A DNA stretch of 64,000 nucleotides from the NCBI RefSeq assembly GCF_001428625.1, contig NZ_LMIE01000029.1:416881-480880 (forward strand). Reading direction: 5' to 3'. This document shows, one piece after another, positions 51,867-62,183 of the stretch (positions within the stretch are counted from its first letter, which is position 1; the number at the start of each line of letters is the position of its first letter). The translations under genes were made by a program, and so were the position numbers. This stretch comes from Hydrogenophaga sp. Root209 (GTDB lineage Bacteria; Pseudomonadota; Gammaproteobacteria; Burkholderiales; Burkholderiaceae_C). The notes under the pieces were generated by a model. That model worked only from the letters and a program-made list of their open reading frames with translations, made no database searches and was not told where the DNA came from.

Positions 51867-52301
51867 ATGCATGCCACCTTGCTGAAAAGTTTGTTCATCC
51901 TGGGCCTGACGAGCCACTGCCTGCCGTCGTTGGCCACGGCCACTGGCACGAAACCCGGGGCTGTCGAGTGCTCACAGTTGCCCGGCACGCAGTCGGGGCT
52001 CAACGCCTGCGCCCACCAGGACTTCGAGAAAGCCACCGCCGCCTACAGCGCGACCTACAAGACGCTCTCGCAAAGCGTCGGCAACCGGCAGCGACAGTTG
52101 CTGCGCCAAGTGCAGACCGAGTGGATTCAGTACCGCGCGAAAGCCTGTGAGTTCGAGAAGAGCGGCATCGAGGGCGGCAGCGCCGCACCCATGATCAACT
52201 GGCAGTGCCAGGCACGCATGACGCGCGAGCGCACCGCCGAATTGCAGCGCCACCTGGATTGCAAGGAAGGTGACCTGAGCTGCGTGCGCCAGCCCAGATA
52301 G
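51867..52301 (+). CDS. LprI/DUF1311-like periplasmic protein
   Basis: Secreted protein of 144 residues. The signal peptide runs about residues 1-27 (LLKSLFILGLTSHCLPSLATA). The mature part has ECSQLPGTQSGLNACAHQDFEKATAAYSATYKTL and QTEWIQYRAKACEFEKS, the Cys-paired helical DUF1311 pattern found in lysozyme-inhibitor-like LprI proteins. At least four cysteines are placed to form disulfides. A GGAG ribosome-binding site precedes the ATG. Divergent from the Spy operon. Inhibition of host lysozyme is the family's known activity only for some members; the role here is not shown. Confidence 0.75.
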   Translation: MHATLLKSLFILGLTSHCLPSLATATGTKPGAVECSQLPGTQSGLNACAHQDFEKATAAYSATYKTLSQSVGNRQRQLLRQVQTEWIQYRAKACEFEKSGIEGGSAAPMINWQCQARMTRERTAELQRHLDCKEGDLSCVRQPR

Positions 52302-52354
52302 TGCAGGGCCGCGGCACCGGGCCGCCCCAAGCGCGCAGCGGCGCAGCGTTGGCG

Positions 52355-53353
52355 CTAATAGGCCTCCGTGTCGACCTCGCGGTTGGCCTGCTCGCTGTAT
52401 CGATTGCCGCGCACGGTCTGCTGGTTGATCAGCGCGTCCAGTCGGGCCAGCGTGCCTGCGTCCAGCTTCACGTCTGAAGCCCCCAGGTTCTCGCGCAGAT
52501 GGTCCTCGCGCGAGGTGCCGGGAATCGGCAGGATGTCCTGCCCCTGGTGCAGCAGCCAGGCCAGGGCCAACTGAGCCGGCGTGCAGCCCACCTCGTTCGC
52601 GATGGCGCGGTAAGGCGGCAGCAGTTTGAGGTTGGCCGCGAAATGCTCGGGCGTGAAGCGCGGCATGGCGCGACGGATGTCCTTGGCGTCGAAAGCGTTC
52701 ACGTCCAGGTCATCACCGCACAGAAAACCGCGCGCCACCGGGCTGAAGGCCACGAAGGCGATGCCGAACTCGCGGCAGGTGGCCAGCACCGCGATCTCGG
52801 GGTTGCGCGTCCACAGCGAGTACTCGGTCTGCACGGCGGTGATCGGGTGCACGGCCTGCGCCTTGCGGATGGTGGCGGCGGACACCTCGGACAGTCCCAG
52901 CGCGCGCACCTTGCCCGCGCGCACCAGGTCGCTCATCGCGCCCACGCTGTCTTCCACCGGCACCTGCTTGTCCCAGCGGTGCAGGTAGTAGAGGTCGATC
53001 ACGTCGGTTTTGAGGCGGCGCAGGCTGTCTTCGCAGTTCCTGCGGATGGCCTCAGGCCGGCCGTCGATCACGCGCTTCACGCCGTCGTCGAACTGCACGC
53101 CGGCCATGCCGCCCTTGCTGGCCAGCGTGAATTTGCCGCGGTGCTTCGAGAGCACGTTGCCCACATGCGTTTCGCTGGCGCCGAAACCGTACAGCGCCGC
53201 GGTGTCGAAGTGCGTCACGCCCTGGTCGAGCGCGGTGAGCAGCACGCGCTCGGCCTGCTCCTTCGACACTGGCGCGCCGTAGGCGTGGCAGATGTTCATG
53301 CAGCCCAGGCCAATGGCACTGACCTGGAAGGGGCCGAGTTGTCGTTGCTGCAT
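52355..53353 (-). CDS. aldo/keto reductase
   Basis: NADPH-dependent reductase of 332 residues with a TIM barrel. Catalytic set: aspartate and tyrosine in FDTAALYGFGASE, lysine in TLASKGG, histidine in DLYYLHRWDKQ. The start MQQRQLGPFQVSAIGLGCMNICHAYG is typical of the AKR class related to Tas/YhdN. It lies 5 bases downstream of pmdC and may be co-transcribed; it could act on aldehydes related to the ring-cleavage pathway, but it is a general family. Confidence 0.88.
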   Translation of the reverse strand: MQQRQLGPFQVSAIGLGCMNICHAYGAPVSKEQAERVLLTALDQGVTHFDTAALYGFGASETHVGNVLSKHRGKFTLASKGGMAGVQFDDGVKRVIDGRPEAIRRNCEDSLRRLKTDVIDLYYLHRWDKQVPVEDSVGAMSDLVRAGKVRALGLSEVSAATIRKAQAVHPITAVQTEYSLWTRNPEIAVLATCREFGIAFVAFSPVARGFLCGDDLDVNAFDAKDIRRAMPRFTPEHFAANLKLLPPYRAIANEVGCTPAQLALAWLLHQGQDILPIPGTSREDHLRENLGASDVKLDAGTLARLDALINQQTVRGNRYSEQANREVDTEAY

Positions 53354-53358
53354 GGCGC

Positions 53359-54321
53359 TCAGCCGTTCGCGTTCAATTGCTGCTCCAGCTTGTGCAGCAC
53401 CTCGTAGCAGGCGAACACCCTGGCCACGCTGGAGTTGGGCTCGCGGCCTTCCTGAATGGAGGCGAAGAACTCGCGGTCCTGCAGCTCGATACCGTTCATG
53501 CTCACCGCCACCTTCGACACATCGATCTTCTCTTCCTTGCCGTTGAACAGGTCGTCGTAGCGCGCGAGGTAGGTTGCGGTGTCACCGATGTAGCGGAAGA
53601 AGGTGCCCAGCGGGCCATCGTTGTTGAACGAGAGCGAGAGCGTGCAGATCGCGCCGTTGGCCGCCTTGAGCTGGATGCTCATGTCCATGGCGATGCCCAG
53701 CGTGGGGTGGATCGGGCCCTGCACCGCATTGGCCTGCACGATCGGGCTGCCGCATTGGTAGGCAAACAGATCGACTGTGTGCGCTGCGTGGTGCCACAGC
53801 AGGTGGTCGGTCCAGCTGCGCGCCTGGCCCAGCGCGTTGGTGTTGGTGCGGCGGAAGAAGTAGGTCTGCACATCCATCTGCTGGATGTTGAACCTGCCGG
53901 CCGTGATCTCGTTGTGCACGTACTGGTGGCTGGGATTGAAGCGGCGCGTGTGGCCGCACATGGCCACCAGGCCGGTCTGCTTCTGCAGCGCGATCACATC
54001 CTGCGCGCCCTTGAGGCTGTCGGCCAGGGGAATCTCCACCTGCACGTGTTTGCCGGCCCGCAGGCAAGCCAGGGTCTGCTCGGCGTGCATCTGCGTGGGT
54101 GTGCAGAGGATGACGGCGTCCAGCTCCTTGAGCGCGAGCGATTCGGACAGCTCGGTGGTGACGTGGCCGATGCCGTATTTGGCCGCCACTTCCTTCGTCT
54201 TGTCGAGATCGCGGCTGATGAGCGAGACCACTTCCACGCCGTCGATGTTCTTGATGCCGTCCAGGTGCTTGATGCCGAAGGCACCGGCACCGGCGAGGGC
54301 GACTTTGATGGTTTTGCTCAT
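53359..54321 (-). CDS. pmdC: 4-carboxy-2-hydroxymuconate-6-semialdehyde dehydrogenase
   Basis: Oxidises the protocatechuate 4,5-ring-cleavage product (as its hemiacetal) to 2-pyrone-4,6-dicarboxylate with NADP. The 320 residues form a Gfo/Idh/MocA-type protein: KVALAGAGAFGIKHLDGIKNID is the Rossmann start, and QVEIPLADSLKGAQDVIALQKQTGLVAMCGHTRRFNPSHQYVHNEI holds the active-site lysine/histidine region. It fits LigC/PmdC by its position in pmdEFDABC. The stop of pmdB is one base away, so the two are translated together. Confidence 0.92.
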   Translation of the reverse strand: MSKTIKVALAGAGAFGIKHLDGIKNIDGVEVVSLISRDLDKTKEVAAKYGIGHVTTELSESLALKELDAVILCTPTQMHAEQTLACLRAGKHVQVEIPLADSLKGAQDVIALQKQTGLVAMCGHTRRFNPSHQYVHNEITAGRFNIQQMDVQTYFFRRTNTNALGQARSWTDHLLWHHAAHTVDLFAYQCGSPIVQANAVQGPIHPTLGIAMDMSIQLKAANGAICTLSLSFNNDGPLGTFFRYIGDTATYLARYDDLFNGKEEKIDVSKVAVSMNGIELQDREFFASIQEGREPNSSVARVFACYEVLHKLEQQLNANG

Positions 54322-54322
54322 G

Positions 54323-55632
<1,310 letters not shown>

Positions 55633-55633
55633 T

Positions 55634-56548
55634 TCAGTTCTCCTCAGGCCAGTACAGGCGCATCGGGTTTTCAACAAGCAACTTCTTCTGCGCATCGGCG
55701 CTGGGCGCGATCTGCGGAATGAAGTCCACCAGCAGGCCGTCGTCGGGCATGTGGTCCTTCAGGTTGGGGTGTGGCCAGTCGGTGCCCCAGAGCACGCGAT
55801 CGGGGAACTCGTCCACCACGCGGCGCGCGAACGGCACCACGTCCTGGTAGGCGGCCTGCTCGCCGTCCAGGGCCTTGGGACCGGTGACCGACAGACGCTC
55901 AGGGCAGCTTACCTTGCTCCACACGTTGGGGTGCTGGCGCATGAATTTCAGGAACAGCTCGAACTCGGGGCCGTCCACCGGCTTGCTCACATCGGGGCGC
56001 CCCATGTGGTCCACCACCACGGTGGTGGGCAGCGCGGTGAAGAAGTCCCACAGCTCGGGCAGATCCACCGCCTCGAAGTAGATGACCACATGCCAACCCA
56101 GCTTCTGGATGCGCGCGGCGATCTCCATCAGCTCGTCCTTGGGCGTGAAGTCCACCAGACGCTTGACGAAGTTGAAGCGCACGCCGCGCACGCCGGCGGC
56201 GTGCAGAGCTTGCAACTCGTCGTCGGTGACGCTGCGCTTGACGGTGGCCACGCCTCGCGCCTTGCCGTCGCTGTTCACCAGCGCATCGACCAGCGCGCGG
56301 TTGTCGGCGCCGTGGCAGGTGGCCTGCACCACCACGTTGCGCGCGAAGCCCAGGTGGTCGCGCAACGCGAACAGCTGCGCCTTGCTCGCGTCACACGGCG
56401 TGTACTTGCGCTCCGGGGCGTAGGGAAATTCGGCGCCGGGGCCGAACACGTGGCAGTGCGCGTCCACGCTGCCGGCGGGCAGCTTGAAGCGTGGCTTGCT
56501 CGGGCCGTCGTACCAGTCGAGCCAGCCAGGGGTCTTTTCGAATGTCAT
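55634..56548 (-). CDS. pmdD: 2-pyrone-4,6-dicarboxylate hydrolase
   Basis: Opens the lactone 2-pyrone-4,6-dicarboxylate to 4-oxalomesaconate (LigI/PmdD type). The 304-residue amidohydrolase-superfamily protein has KLPAGSVDAHCHVFGPGAEFPYAPERKYTPCDASKAQL, with the first histidine pair of the fold; GNVVVQATCHGADNRALVDAL and WGTDWPHPNLKD hold the other conserved histidine and aspartate. One base separates it from pmdA. The PDC-contacting arginine and tyrosine of LigI occupy similar places, but I cannot align them precisely. Confidence 0.93.
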   Translation of the reverse strand: MTFEKTPGWLDWYDGPSKPRFKLPAGSVDAHCHVFGPGAEFPYAPERKYTPCDASKAQLFALRDHLGFARNVVVQATCHGADNRALVDALVNSDGKARGVATVKRSVTDDELQALHAAGVRGVRFNFVKRLVDFTPKDELMEIAARIQKLGWHVVIYFEAVDLPELWDFFTALPTTVVVDHMGRPDVSKPVDGPEFELFLKFMRQHPNVWSKVSCPERLSVTGPKALDGEQAAYQDVVPFARRVVDEFPDRVLWGTDWPHPNLKDHMPDDGLLVDFIPQIAPSADAQKKLLVENPMRLYWPEEN

Positions 56549-56568
56549 TCGGTGGTGCTCCGGTTACT

Positions 56569-56640
56569 CCGTTCACCCTGAGTCTGTCGAAGGGTTCACC
56601 AAGGTGTTGGTGACGGCTTCGACAGGCTCAGCCCGAACGG
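56569..56640. repeat. extragenic inverted repeat between pmdD and pmdF
   Basis: Arms 56569-56592 (CCGTTCACCCTGAG...) and 56617-56640 (...CTCAGCCCGAACGG) pair at about 20 of 24 positions, and inside is a perfect TCACCAA/TTGGTGA hairpin (56596-56613). This is a common Burkholderiales/Xanthomonadales extragenic sequence (GTCGAAGG...CTTCGACAGGCTCAG); lying between two pathway genes it may act as an RNA-stabilising element or a mild terminator. Confidence 0.8.
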
Positions 56641-56647
56641 GGGATTT

Positions 56648-57331
56648 TCAGTCGACGTATTTCAGGCCTGCGGCCGCCAGCGGCTCGCGCATCTTGTACA
56701 TGTCCAACCCCAGCACGCCGCTGGCCAGCTTGGCGCGCTTCTCACCCTCGAAGCTCTCGCGCTTGCGCGCGGCTTCCAGCGTGGTGGCGGCGCGCGCCGC
56801 GGGCACGCAGACCACACCATCGTCGTCGGCCACGATCACGTCGCCAGGCGTCACCAGCATGCCCGCGCAAACGATGGGGATGTTCACCGAACCCAGCGTG
56901 GCCTTGATCGTGCCCTTGCTGCTGATGGCCTTGCTCCAGACCGGAAAGCCCATCCTCTGCAGCTCCTTCACGTCGCGCACGCCACCATCGATGATGAGCG
57001 CACGAGCACCGCGCGCCTGGAACGAAGTGGCCAGCAGATCGCCGAAGAAGCCGTCGGTGCACTCCGCGGTGACCGTGGCCACCACGATGTCGCCCGGCTG
57101 GATTTGTTCGGCGGCCACATGCATCATCCAGTTGTCGCCGGGCTGCAGCAGCACGGTCACGGCCGTGCCGCTCACCTGCTGGCCCGGGTAGATGGGACGC
57201 ATGTAGGGCTTGAGCAGGCCCACGCGGCCCATGGCCTCGTGGACGGTGGCCGAGCCCAGCGCGGCCAGGCCATCGGCGGCTGCGCGGTCGGCGCGGGTGA
57301 TGTTGCGGTAAACGACGCCCAGTTCGTACAT
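56648..57331 (-). CDS. pmdF: 4-carboxy-4-hydroxy-2-oxoadipate aldolase
   Basis: Splits 4-carboxy-4-hydroxy-2-oxoadipate into pyruvate and oxaloacetate, the last step of the pathway (LigK/PmdF). The 227 residues are an RraA-like fold: [84 protein letters not shown] (metal-binding aspartate and arginine) and [21 protein letters not shown]. Only one base separates its stop region from pmdE. Metal dependence (Mg/Mn) is family knowledge. Confidence 0.93.
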   Translation of the reverse strand: MYELGVVYRNITRADRAAADGLAALGSATVHEAMGRVGLLKPYMRPIYPGQQVSGTAVTVLLQPGDNWMMHVAAEQIQPGDIVVATVTAECTDGFFGDLLATSFQARGARALIIDGGVRDVKELQRMGFPVWSKAISSKGTIKATLGSVNIPIVCAGMLVTPGDVIVADDDGVVCVPAARAATTLEAARKRESFEGEKRAKLASGVLGLDMYKMREPLAAAGLKYVD

Positions 57332-57332
57332 G

Positions 57333-58367
57333 TCAGATCCCCTTCGCTTTCAAGCGTGTATCCAGCCGTGAAAAAACCCGGCGCACATTGCCTTCGTAGA
57401 TCTGGTGCTTGTCGTCCGCACTCAGGATCTTCGACGCTTCGATGTAGCGCTTGGTGTCGTCGTAATAGTTGCCCGTGGTCGGGTCGATGCCACGCACCGC
57501 GCCGATCATCTCGCTGGCGAACAGCACGTTCTTCACCGGGATCACGGTGTTGAGCAGGTCGATGCCGGGCTGGTGGTAGACGCAGGTGTCGAAGAACACG
57601 TTGTTCATCACGTGCGTGTCCAGCAGCGGCTTCTTCATCTCCTGCGCCAGGCCGCGGAAGCGACCCCAGTGGTAGGGCACCGCGCCGCCGCCGTGCGGGA
57701 TCAGGAACTTCAGCGTCGGGAAATCCTTGAACAGGTCACCTTGAATGAGCTGCATGAAAGCCGTGGTGTCGGCGTTGAGGTAGTGCGCGCCGGTGGTGTG
57801 GAAGCAGGCGTTGCAGCTGGTGCTCACGTGGATCATGGCCGGCAGGTCGTGCTCCACCATCTTCTCGTAGATGGGGTACCAGTGCTTGTCGGTCAGCGGC
57901 GGGCTGGTCCAGTGGCCGCCCGAAGGATCGGGGTTGAGGTTGATGCCGACCGCGCCGTAAGTCTTGACGCACTTCTCCAGCTCGGGGATGCAGGTGGCCG
58001 GATCAACACCCGGGCTCTGCGGCAGCATGGCCACGGGCACGAAGTGATCGGGGAACAGCTCGCTCACGCGAAAGCACAGCTCGTTGCAGATCGCGGCCCA
58101 GGTGCTGGAGACGTTGAAGTCGCCGATGTGGTGGGCCATGAAGCTCGCGCGCGGCGAGAACAGCGTGATGTCGCTGCCGCGTTCCTTCATCAGCTTGAGC
58201 TGGTTGGTCTCGATGGACTCGCGCAGCTCGTCGTCGCTGATTTTCAGATCCGCCACTTTGGGCATGCTAGAGGGATCCTGGATGCCGGCGATCTGCTGGT
58301 TGCGCCAGTTTTCCAGCGCCTTGGGCGCCGTGGTGTAGTGGCCGTGGCAATCGATGATGAGGCTCAT
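57333..58367 (-). CDS. pmdE: 4-oxalomesaconate hydratase
   Basis: Adds water to 4-oxalomesaconate to give 4-carboxy-4-hydroxy-2-oxoadipate (LigJ/PmdE type; the amidohydrolase-fold version). The 344 residues start [23 protein letters not shown]: the DCHGHY motif provides the first metal histidines. [42 protein letters not shown] and [17 protein letters not shown] follow, with the remaining histidines and the catalytic acid. First of the pmdEFDABC order. The preceding gene (58405) is 37 bases upstream. Confidence 0.92.
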   Translation of the reverse strand: MSLIIDCHGHYTTAPKALENWRNQQIAGIQDPSSMPKVADLKISDDELRESIETNQLKLMKERGSDITLFSPRASFMAHHIGDFNVSSTWAAICNELCFRVSELFPDHFVPVAMLPQSPGVDPATCIPELEKCVKTYGAVGINLNPDPSGGHWTSPPLTDKHWYPIYEKMVEHDLPAMIHVSTSCNACFHTTGAHYLNADTTAFMQLIQGDLFKDFPTLKFLIPHGGGAVPYHWGRFRGLAQEMKKPLLDTHVMNNVFFDTCVYHQPGIDLLNTVIPVKNVLFASEMIGAVRGIDPTTGNYYDDTKRYIEASKILSADDKHQIYEGNVRRVFSRLDTRLKAKGI

Positions 58368-58404
58368 GTTGTCTCCTGGGGTTCTTGTTCTGGTCTGAAA
58401 GGGC

Positions 58405-59121
58405 TCACGCAGGCTCCATGCCCTGGCGTCGCATGGCCTCGGCGGCCTGCGGCGCGGTCATGTGGTCGAGCATCGCGCGCACCGCTTCGGCCTGGGCCGA
58501 TTGCACCGGGATGCCGGCGGAAAAGGTGGTGACGATCTGGATGGCCGGGGGCAAGGGGCCGGCAATGGTGATGCCGCTCACGCCCAGCAGTTCGCTGAGC
58601 TGCTGGAAGCCCAGCTCCACCTTGCCGCTGGCCACGAGCGAGGCCACCGGCACGCCGGGCGGCGCTTGCACGATGCGCCCCTGCACCTGCTCGGCAATGC
58701 CCCAGCGTTCAAAGAGTTTGATCAGCGCCACGCCGCTGGGCCCGGTGGAATGGCTGATGCTGCGCGCGGCCAGCACGGCACTGCGCACCGCGTCTTCCGA
58801 GGCCAGGTCGGGCACGGGGCTGCCTTCGCGCACGGCCGCGGCCACACCCGAGCGCACCAGATCCACCCGGCTGCCAGGCCGCAGGTGCCCGCTGGCGATC
58901 AGTTTGTCGATGGCGTCGGACGCCAGGATCACGACATCAAAGGCTTCACCGGCTTGCACCCGTTTGGCGGCGTCCACGCCTCCCACCGATTCGATCGCCA
59001 CCGACACGCCGCTGGCGGCCTCGAAGGCGACCACCAGCTCGGCCAGCACCTGGCGCGTCGCCATGGACGAGATGCCCTTGAGGCGGGTGTTGACGGCGGT
59101 AGCGGCAGAGGTGTTCGGCAT
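58405..59121 (-). CDS. ModA-like substrate-binding domain protein at head of pmd operon, no signal peptide
   Basis: A 238-residue protein of the periplasmic-binding-protein type II fold, closest in style to molybdate receptor ModA-like proteins: AFEAASGVSVAIESVGGVDAAKRVQAGEAFDVVILASDAIDKLIASGHLRPGSRVDLVRSGVAAAVREG. Its N-terminus (MPNTSAATAVNTRLKGISSM) has no signal peptide, unlike ABC receptors, so the protein may stay in the cytoplasm and bind a pathway compound. It lies 37 bases upstream of pmdE and its start is 135 bases from the divergent LysR gene, so it is the first gene of the operon. The function is unknown to me. Confidence 0.7.
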   Translation of the reverse strand: MPNTSAATAVNTRLKGISSMATRQVLAELVVAFEAASGVSVAIESVGGVDAAKRVQAGEAFDVVILASDAIDKLIASGHLRPGSRVDLVRSGVAAAVREGSPVPDLASEDAVRSAVLAARSISHSTGPSGVALIKLFERWGIAEQVQGRIVQAPPGVPVASLVASGKVELGFQQLSELLGVSGITIAGPLPPAIQIVTTFSAGIPVQSAQAEAVRAMLDHMTAPQAAEAMRRQGMEPA

Positions 59122-59256
59122 GGGCTTGGGTAGGAGTCGGTGGATTGTGAACCTTGCCTCTCCGCGAGAAAAGTCACATGACCGGCTAGCAGCTAGAACG
59201 AAATTACATAACTATGATCAACACCTGTCTGCACCTTTCGTTCCACCTCCGGCACC

Positions 59257-60159
59257 ATGGACCTCAAGCAACTCGAATACTTTGTGCGTGTGGCCGAACT
59301 GGGCAGCTTCACCCGGGCCTCGATGGCGCTGAACGTGGCGCAGCCCGCGCTATCGCGCCAGGTGCGCCTGCTCGAGGTGGAGCTGCGGCAGAACCTGCTG
59401 GTGCGCAACGGCCGGGGTGCCACGCCCACGGAGGCGGGCAAGCTGCTGCTGGCGCATGGGCGCGGCATCCTGCACCAGGTGCAGCGCGCGCGCGAAGAGC
59501 TGGGCCGGGTGCGCGGCGCGCTCGCCGGTCGTGTGGCCATCGGCCTGCCACCAAGCCTCGCCCGGGTGCTCACCGTGCCGCTCACGCGCGCATTCCGCGC
59601 GCAGTTGCCCGAGGCCAGCCTGTCCATCAGCGAAGCGCTGTCGGTCACCATGCTGGAGTGGTTGACCACCGGGCGGCTGGACATCGCGGTGCTCTACAAC
59701 GCACAGCCCGCCTCCGAGATCGACATCCACCCGCTGCGCGACGAAGAGTTGCTGCTGGTGGAGTCGCGCCCGCCGGGGCTGAGCGAAGACCCGCCCACGG
59801 CCATCAGCCTGCGCGAGGTGGCCAACATGCCGCTGGTGATCCCCAGTCGGCCCAATGCGATTCGCATGCAGGTGGAAACCGAGATGGCGAACCTGGGCTG
59901 CCGGCCCACCGTGGCACTGGAGATCGATGGGGTATCGGCCATTCTTGATCTCGTGGCCGATGGCGCGGGCGCCGCCCTGCTCTCGCGCAACGCGGTGGCC
60001 AGCTCGATCCGCCCCTCGGCCTACCGCATCCGCACCGTCAGCCCACCGCTGAAAACCCGGCTGTGCCTGGCCACCAGTTCGCAACGACCGGCCACGCTCA
60101 CGCAGCAAAAGACGCTGGAGCTGATCCGCCAGACGCTGGACGCGCTGAACGCACGGTGA
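59257..60159 (+). CDS. LysR-family regulator of the protocatechuate genes (PmdR-like)
   Basis: Divergent regulator of 300 residues. Helix-turn-helix: MDLKQLEYFVRVAELGSFTRASMALNVAQPALSRQVRLLEVELRQNLLVRNGRGATPTEAG (about residues 1-60). Effector domain from about 90, with inducer region VAIGLPPSLARVLTVPLTRAFRA. By position it should control the pmd operon, the inducer probably being an upstream aromatic acid; that is inference. The 135-base intergenic region has A+T-rich sequence near 59190-59220 but I see no compelling T-N11-A pair. Confidence 0.88.
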   Translation: MDLKQLEYFVRVAELGSFTRASMALNVAQPALSRQVRLLEVELRQNLLVRNGRGATPTEAGKLLLAHGRGILHQVQRAREELGRVRGALAGRVAIGLPPSLARVLTVPLTRAFRAQLPEASLSISEALSVTMLEWLTTGRLDIAVLYNAQPASEIDIHPLRDEELLLVESRPPGLSEDPPTAISLREVANMPLVIPSRPNAIRMQVETEMANLGCRPTVALEIDGVSAILDLVADGAGAALLSRNAVASSIRPSAYRIRTVSPPLKTRLCLATSSQRPATLTQQKTLELIRQTLDALNAR

Positions 60160-60166
60160 AACGCCG

Positions 60167-61069
60167 TCAGGTGTTCGGCTTGTCGAGCACGTGCATGCGG
60201 TCTGCGTAGGCCCGCCAGTCCGGCTTGTCGGGCAGGTCGACAAAGGCCCCGGCCCGGGCCTTGCCCGCCATCCAGTCGTGCTTGTCGGCAATGGCGCTGG
60301 CCATCACCGGCTCAAACCCCGCCTCGCGCACCGTCTGAGCTGCCTCGCGCATCTCTTGCGCGCGGCGCTGGCCGTGCTGCGCCACGCGGCTGAAGAAGTA
60401 GCTGCCCTGCTGCTGCCAGTCGATGCCGGGAAAAGTCTCCTGCAGCATGGCGATCATGGCATCTTCCACACCGTAGTGGCGCGCGGTGGCGTAGCTTTCC
60501 AGCACCAGCGCCTCCAGGCCCTTGATCATCACGCTGCGGCACATCTTGGTGGCCGAGGCCACGCCGATGCGCTCGCTGGCCACCTTCACGTCCATGCCCC
60601 AGGCCAGCAGCTGTTCGGCCAGCTCGCTCGCATGTGCGCCGCCCAACAGCATGGGCACGCGCAGGCCGTGTGGCGGCACCGAGGTCATCACGCCGGCTTC
60701 CACGTAACGGCCACCCGCCGCGTCCACCAGTTCGGCGGCCTGCTGCTTGGTGCCGGGCGAGGCAGAGTTCAGATCGAGAAAGAAGGCCTCGGGCTGGATG
60801 TCGGCCGCCGCCTCGAAGGCCACCGCCAAGGTGCTAGAAGCGGTGACCGCGGAGATCACCAGCGTGGCCTGGGCGCACAGTTCGGCAGTACTCGCGCACA
60901 CATGAACGCCTTGTGCGGCTGCAACCGAATGCAGCTCGCCGCGCTGCCGAGGGTCGTCGAACTTCAAGTCCCAAACACCGACCCAACCAACCCCGGCGTT
61001 TTTCAAGCCGGCCGCAAAGATGCGACCCACCTCGCCGTAGCCCACGATGCCGACGCGTTGAGTGGTCAT
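60167..61069 (-). CDS. NAD(P)-dependent beta-hydroxyacid dehydrogenase-like protein (DUF1932-type)
   Basis: A 300-residue dehydrogenase with N-terminal Rossmann motif VGIVGYGEVGRIFAAGLKNAG. The C-terminal helical domain has GVASATKMCRSVMIKGLEALVLES (catalytic lysine region of the 6-phosphogluconate/hydroxyisobutyrate family) and the DUF1932-like pattern. Convergent with the LysR gene (8 bases between stops), and next to a solute receptor and TRAP permeases. The substrate is unknown; an aromatic or hydroxy-acid product is plausible by context. Confidence 0.8.
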   Translation of the reverse strand: MTTQRVGIVGYGEVGRIFAAGLKNAGVGWVGVWDLKFDDPRQRGELHSVAAAQGVHVCASTAELCAQATLVISAVTASSTLAVAFEAAADIQPEAFFLDLNSASPGTKQQAAELVDAAGGRYVEAGVMTSVPPHGLRVPMLLGGAHASELAEQLLAWGMDVKVASERIGVASATKMCRSVMIKGLEALVLESYATARHYGVEDAMIAMLQETFPGIDWQQQGSYFFSRVAQHGQRRAQEMREAAQTVREAGFEPVMASAIADKHDWMAGKARAGAFVDLPDKPDWRAYADRMHVLDKPNT

Positions 61070-61116
61070 TCCGCTGCTCCAGATCGGCTACGCGAGAAGC
61101 AGCCCCTCAAGCGGTG

Positions 61117-61189
61117 CCGCGGAACCGGCTCTGCCGGGCCGCAGGCGCCGCCCCCCTTGAGGGGGTCGCGCGCAGCGCGGCGGGGGTGT
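61117..61189 (-). repeat. stop-adjacent extragenic palindrome, copy D
   Basis: Begins directly behind the stop of the Bug receptor gene. In minus-strand direction: CCCCCGCCGCGCTGCGCGCG, hairpin CCCCCTCAAGGGGG, then GCCTGCGGCCCGGCAGAGCC and TTCCGCGG. Same order as copies A-C. Confidence 0.75.
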
Positions 61190-62176
61190 TCATTGTTTCG
61201 GGATACCCGCGCGGTCGATCACCGCACCCCAGCGACGGATGTCGGAAGCCAGCAGCGCGGCGGCCTGCTCGGGGGTGGACGAGCGCGCGTCGATGTTGAG
61301 ACCGCGCAGCTTTTCGCGCACGGCCGGATCGGCCAGGGCCGTGGCGATCTCGCGCTGCAGGCGGTCCACCACCGGGCGCGGTGTCTTCGACGGCACGGCC
61401 AAAGCGTTCCATGACGAGGCAACGAACTCCTTCACGCCCGACTCCACCGCGGTCGGCACCTCGGGCAACACGATGGAACGCTTCTCGCCGGTCACGGCCA
61501 GGGCACGCACCGCGCCACTCTTGATCTGCGTCAGCATGGGGGCCAGGATTTCAACGGCCACGTCGACCTGCTTGCCGCGGACCGCGCCGATCAGCGCCGG
61601 CGAGCCGTTGAAGGGCACGACCTGCACGTCGACGTCGGCGGTGCTCTTGAACAGCTCGGCCGCCAGGTTCTGCGTGCTGCCGATGTTGATGCTGCCGACG
61701 TTGAGCTTTCCGGGGTTGGCCTTGGCATGGGCAACCAGCTCACCCAGGGTCTTGAAGGGTGAGTCCGAGGGCACCACCACAACAATGTCGAAATAGCCGA
61801 GCGTGGAGACCGGCGTGAAGTCCTTGACCGTGTCGAACGGCAGGCTCTTGAACAGGCCGGCGGTGACCGCCGTGCCGTTGGACATGAGGAACATGGTGTG
61901 GCCGTCGGGCTCGGAGCGCGCCACCGTATCGGCCGCCACCACGCCACCGGCGCCAGGCCGGTTCTCGATCACCACCGACTGCGCGAGCAGCTCGGAGAGC
62001 TTCTGCGCCACGATGCGCGCGGTCAGGTCACCCACGCCACCGGCGGCAAACGGTACGACGATGCGCAGCGTCTTCGAGGGGAAGGCGGCTTGTGCGTGAG
62101 CAGGCCCGGCTGCCAACGCGGCCAGGGAGAGTGCAGCGCCGAGCAGCGTGCGGCGATTCAAATGTCGACTGTTCAT
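61190..62176 (-). CDS. Bug-family (TctC) tripartite tricarboxylate transporter receptor
   Basis: Periplasmic solute receptor of 328 residues, starting MNSRHLNRRTLLGAALSLAALAAGPAHAQAAFPSKTLRIVVPFAAGGVGDLTARIV: signal peptide with a twin-arginine-like pattern, then PxKxIxxIVPFAAGGxxD, the Bug signature. Bug proteins usually bind carboxylates for TctAB permeases, though many are orphans; here the neighbours 7 bases upstream are TRAP-type DctM/DctQ. The ligand may be an aromatic or dicarboxylic acid. Confidence 0.9.
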   Translation of the reverse strand: MNSRHLNRRTLLGAALSLAALAAGPAHAQAAFPSKTLRIVVPFAAGGVGDLTARIVAQKLSELLAQSVVIENRPGAGGVVAADTVARSEPDGHTMFLMSNGTAVTAGLFKSLPFDTVKDFTPVSTLGYFDIVVVVPSDSPFKTLGELVAHAKANPGKLNVGSINIGSTQNLAAELFKSTADVDVQVVPFNGSPALIGAVRGKQVDVAVEILAPMLTQIKSGAVRALAVTGEKRSIVLPEVPTAVESGVKEFVASSWNALAVPSKTPRPVVDRLQREIATALADPAVREKLRGLNIDARSSTPEQAAALLASDIRRWGAVIDRAGIPKQ

Positions 62177-62183
62177 GATTTGT

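Noticed and set aside
52302-52354. Possible fifth copy of the stop-adjacent palindrome between LprI-like and aldo/keto reductase genes
   Set aside because: It shares only a GC-rich GGGCCGCCCCAAGCGCGCAG stretch and lacks the two hairpins in order; too degenerate to count.
59122-59256. LysR binding site in the pmd intergenic region
   Set aside because: A+T-rich sequence with short repeats exists, but no convincing T-N11-A dyad.
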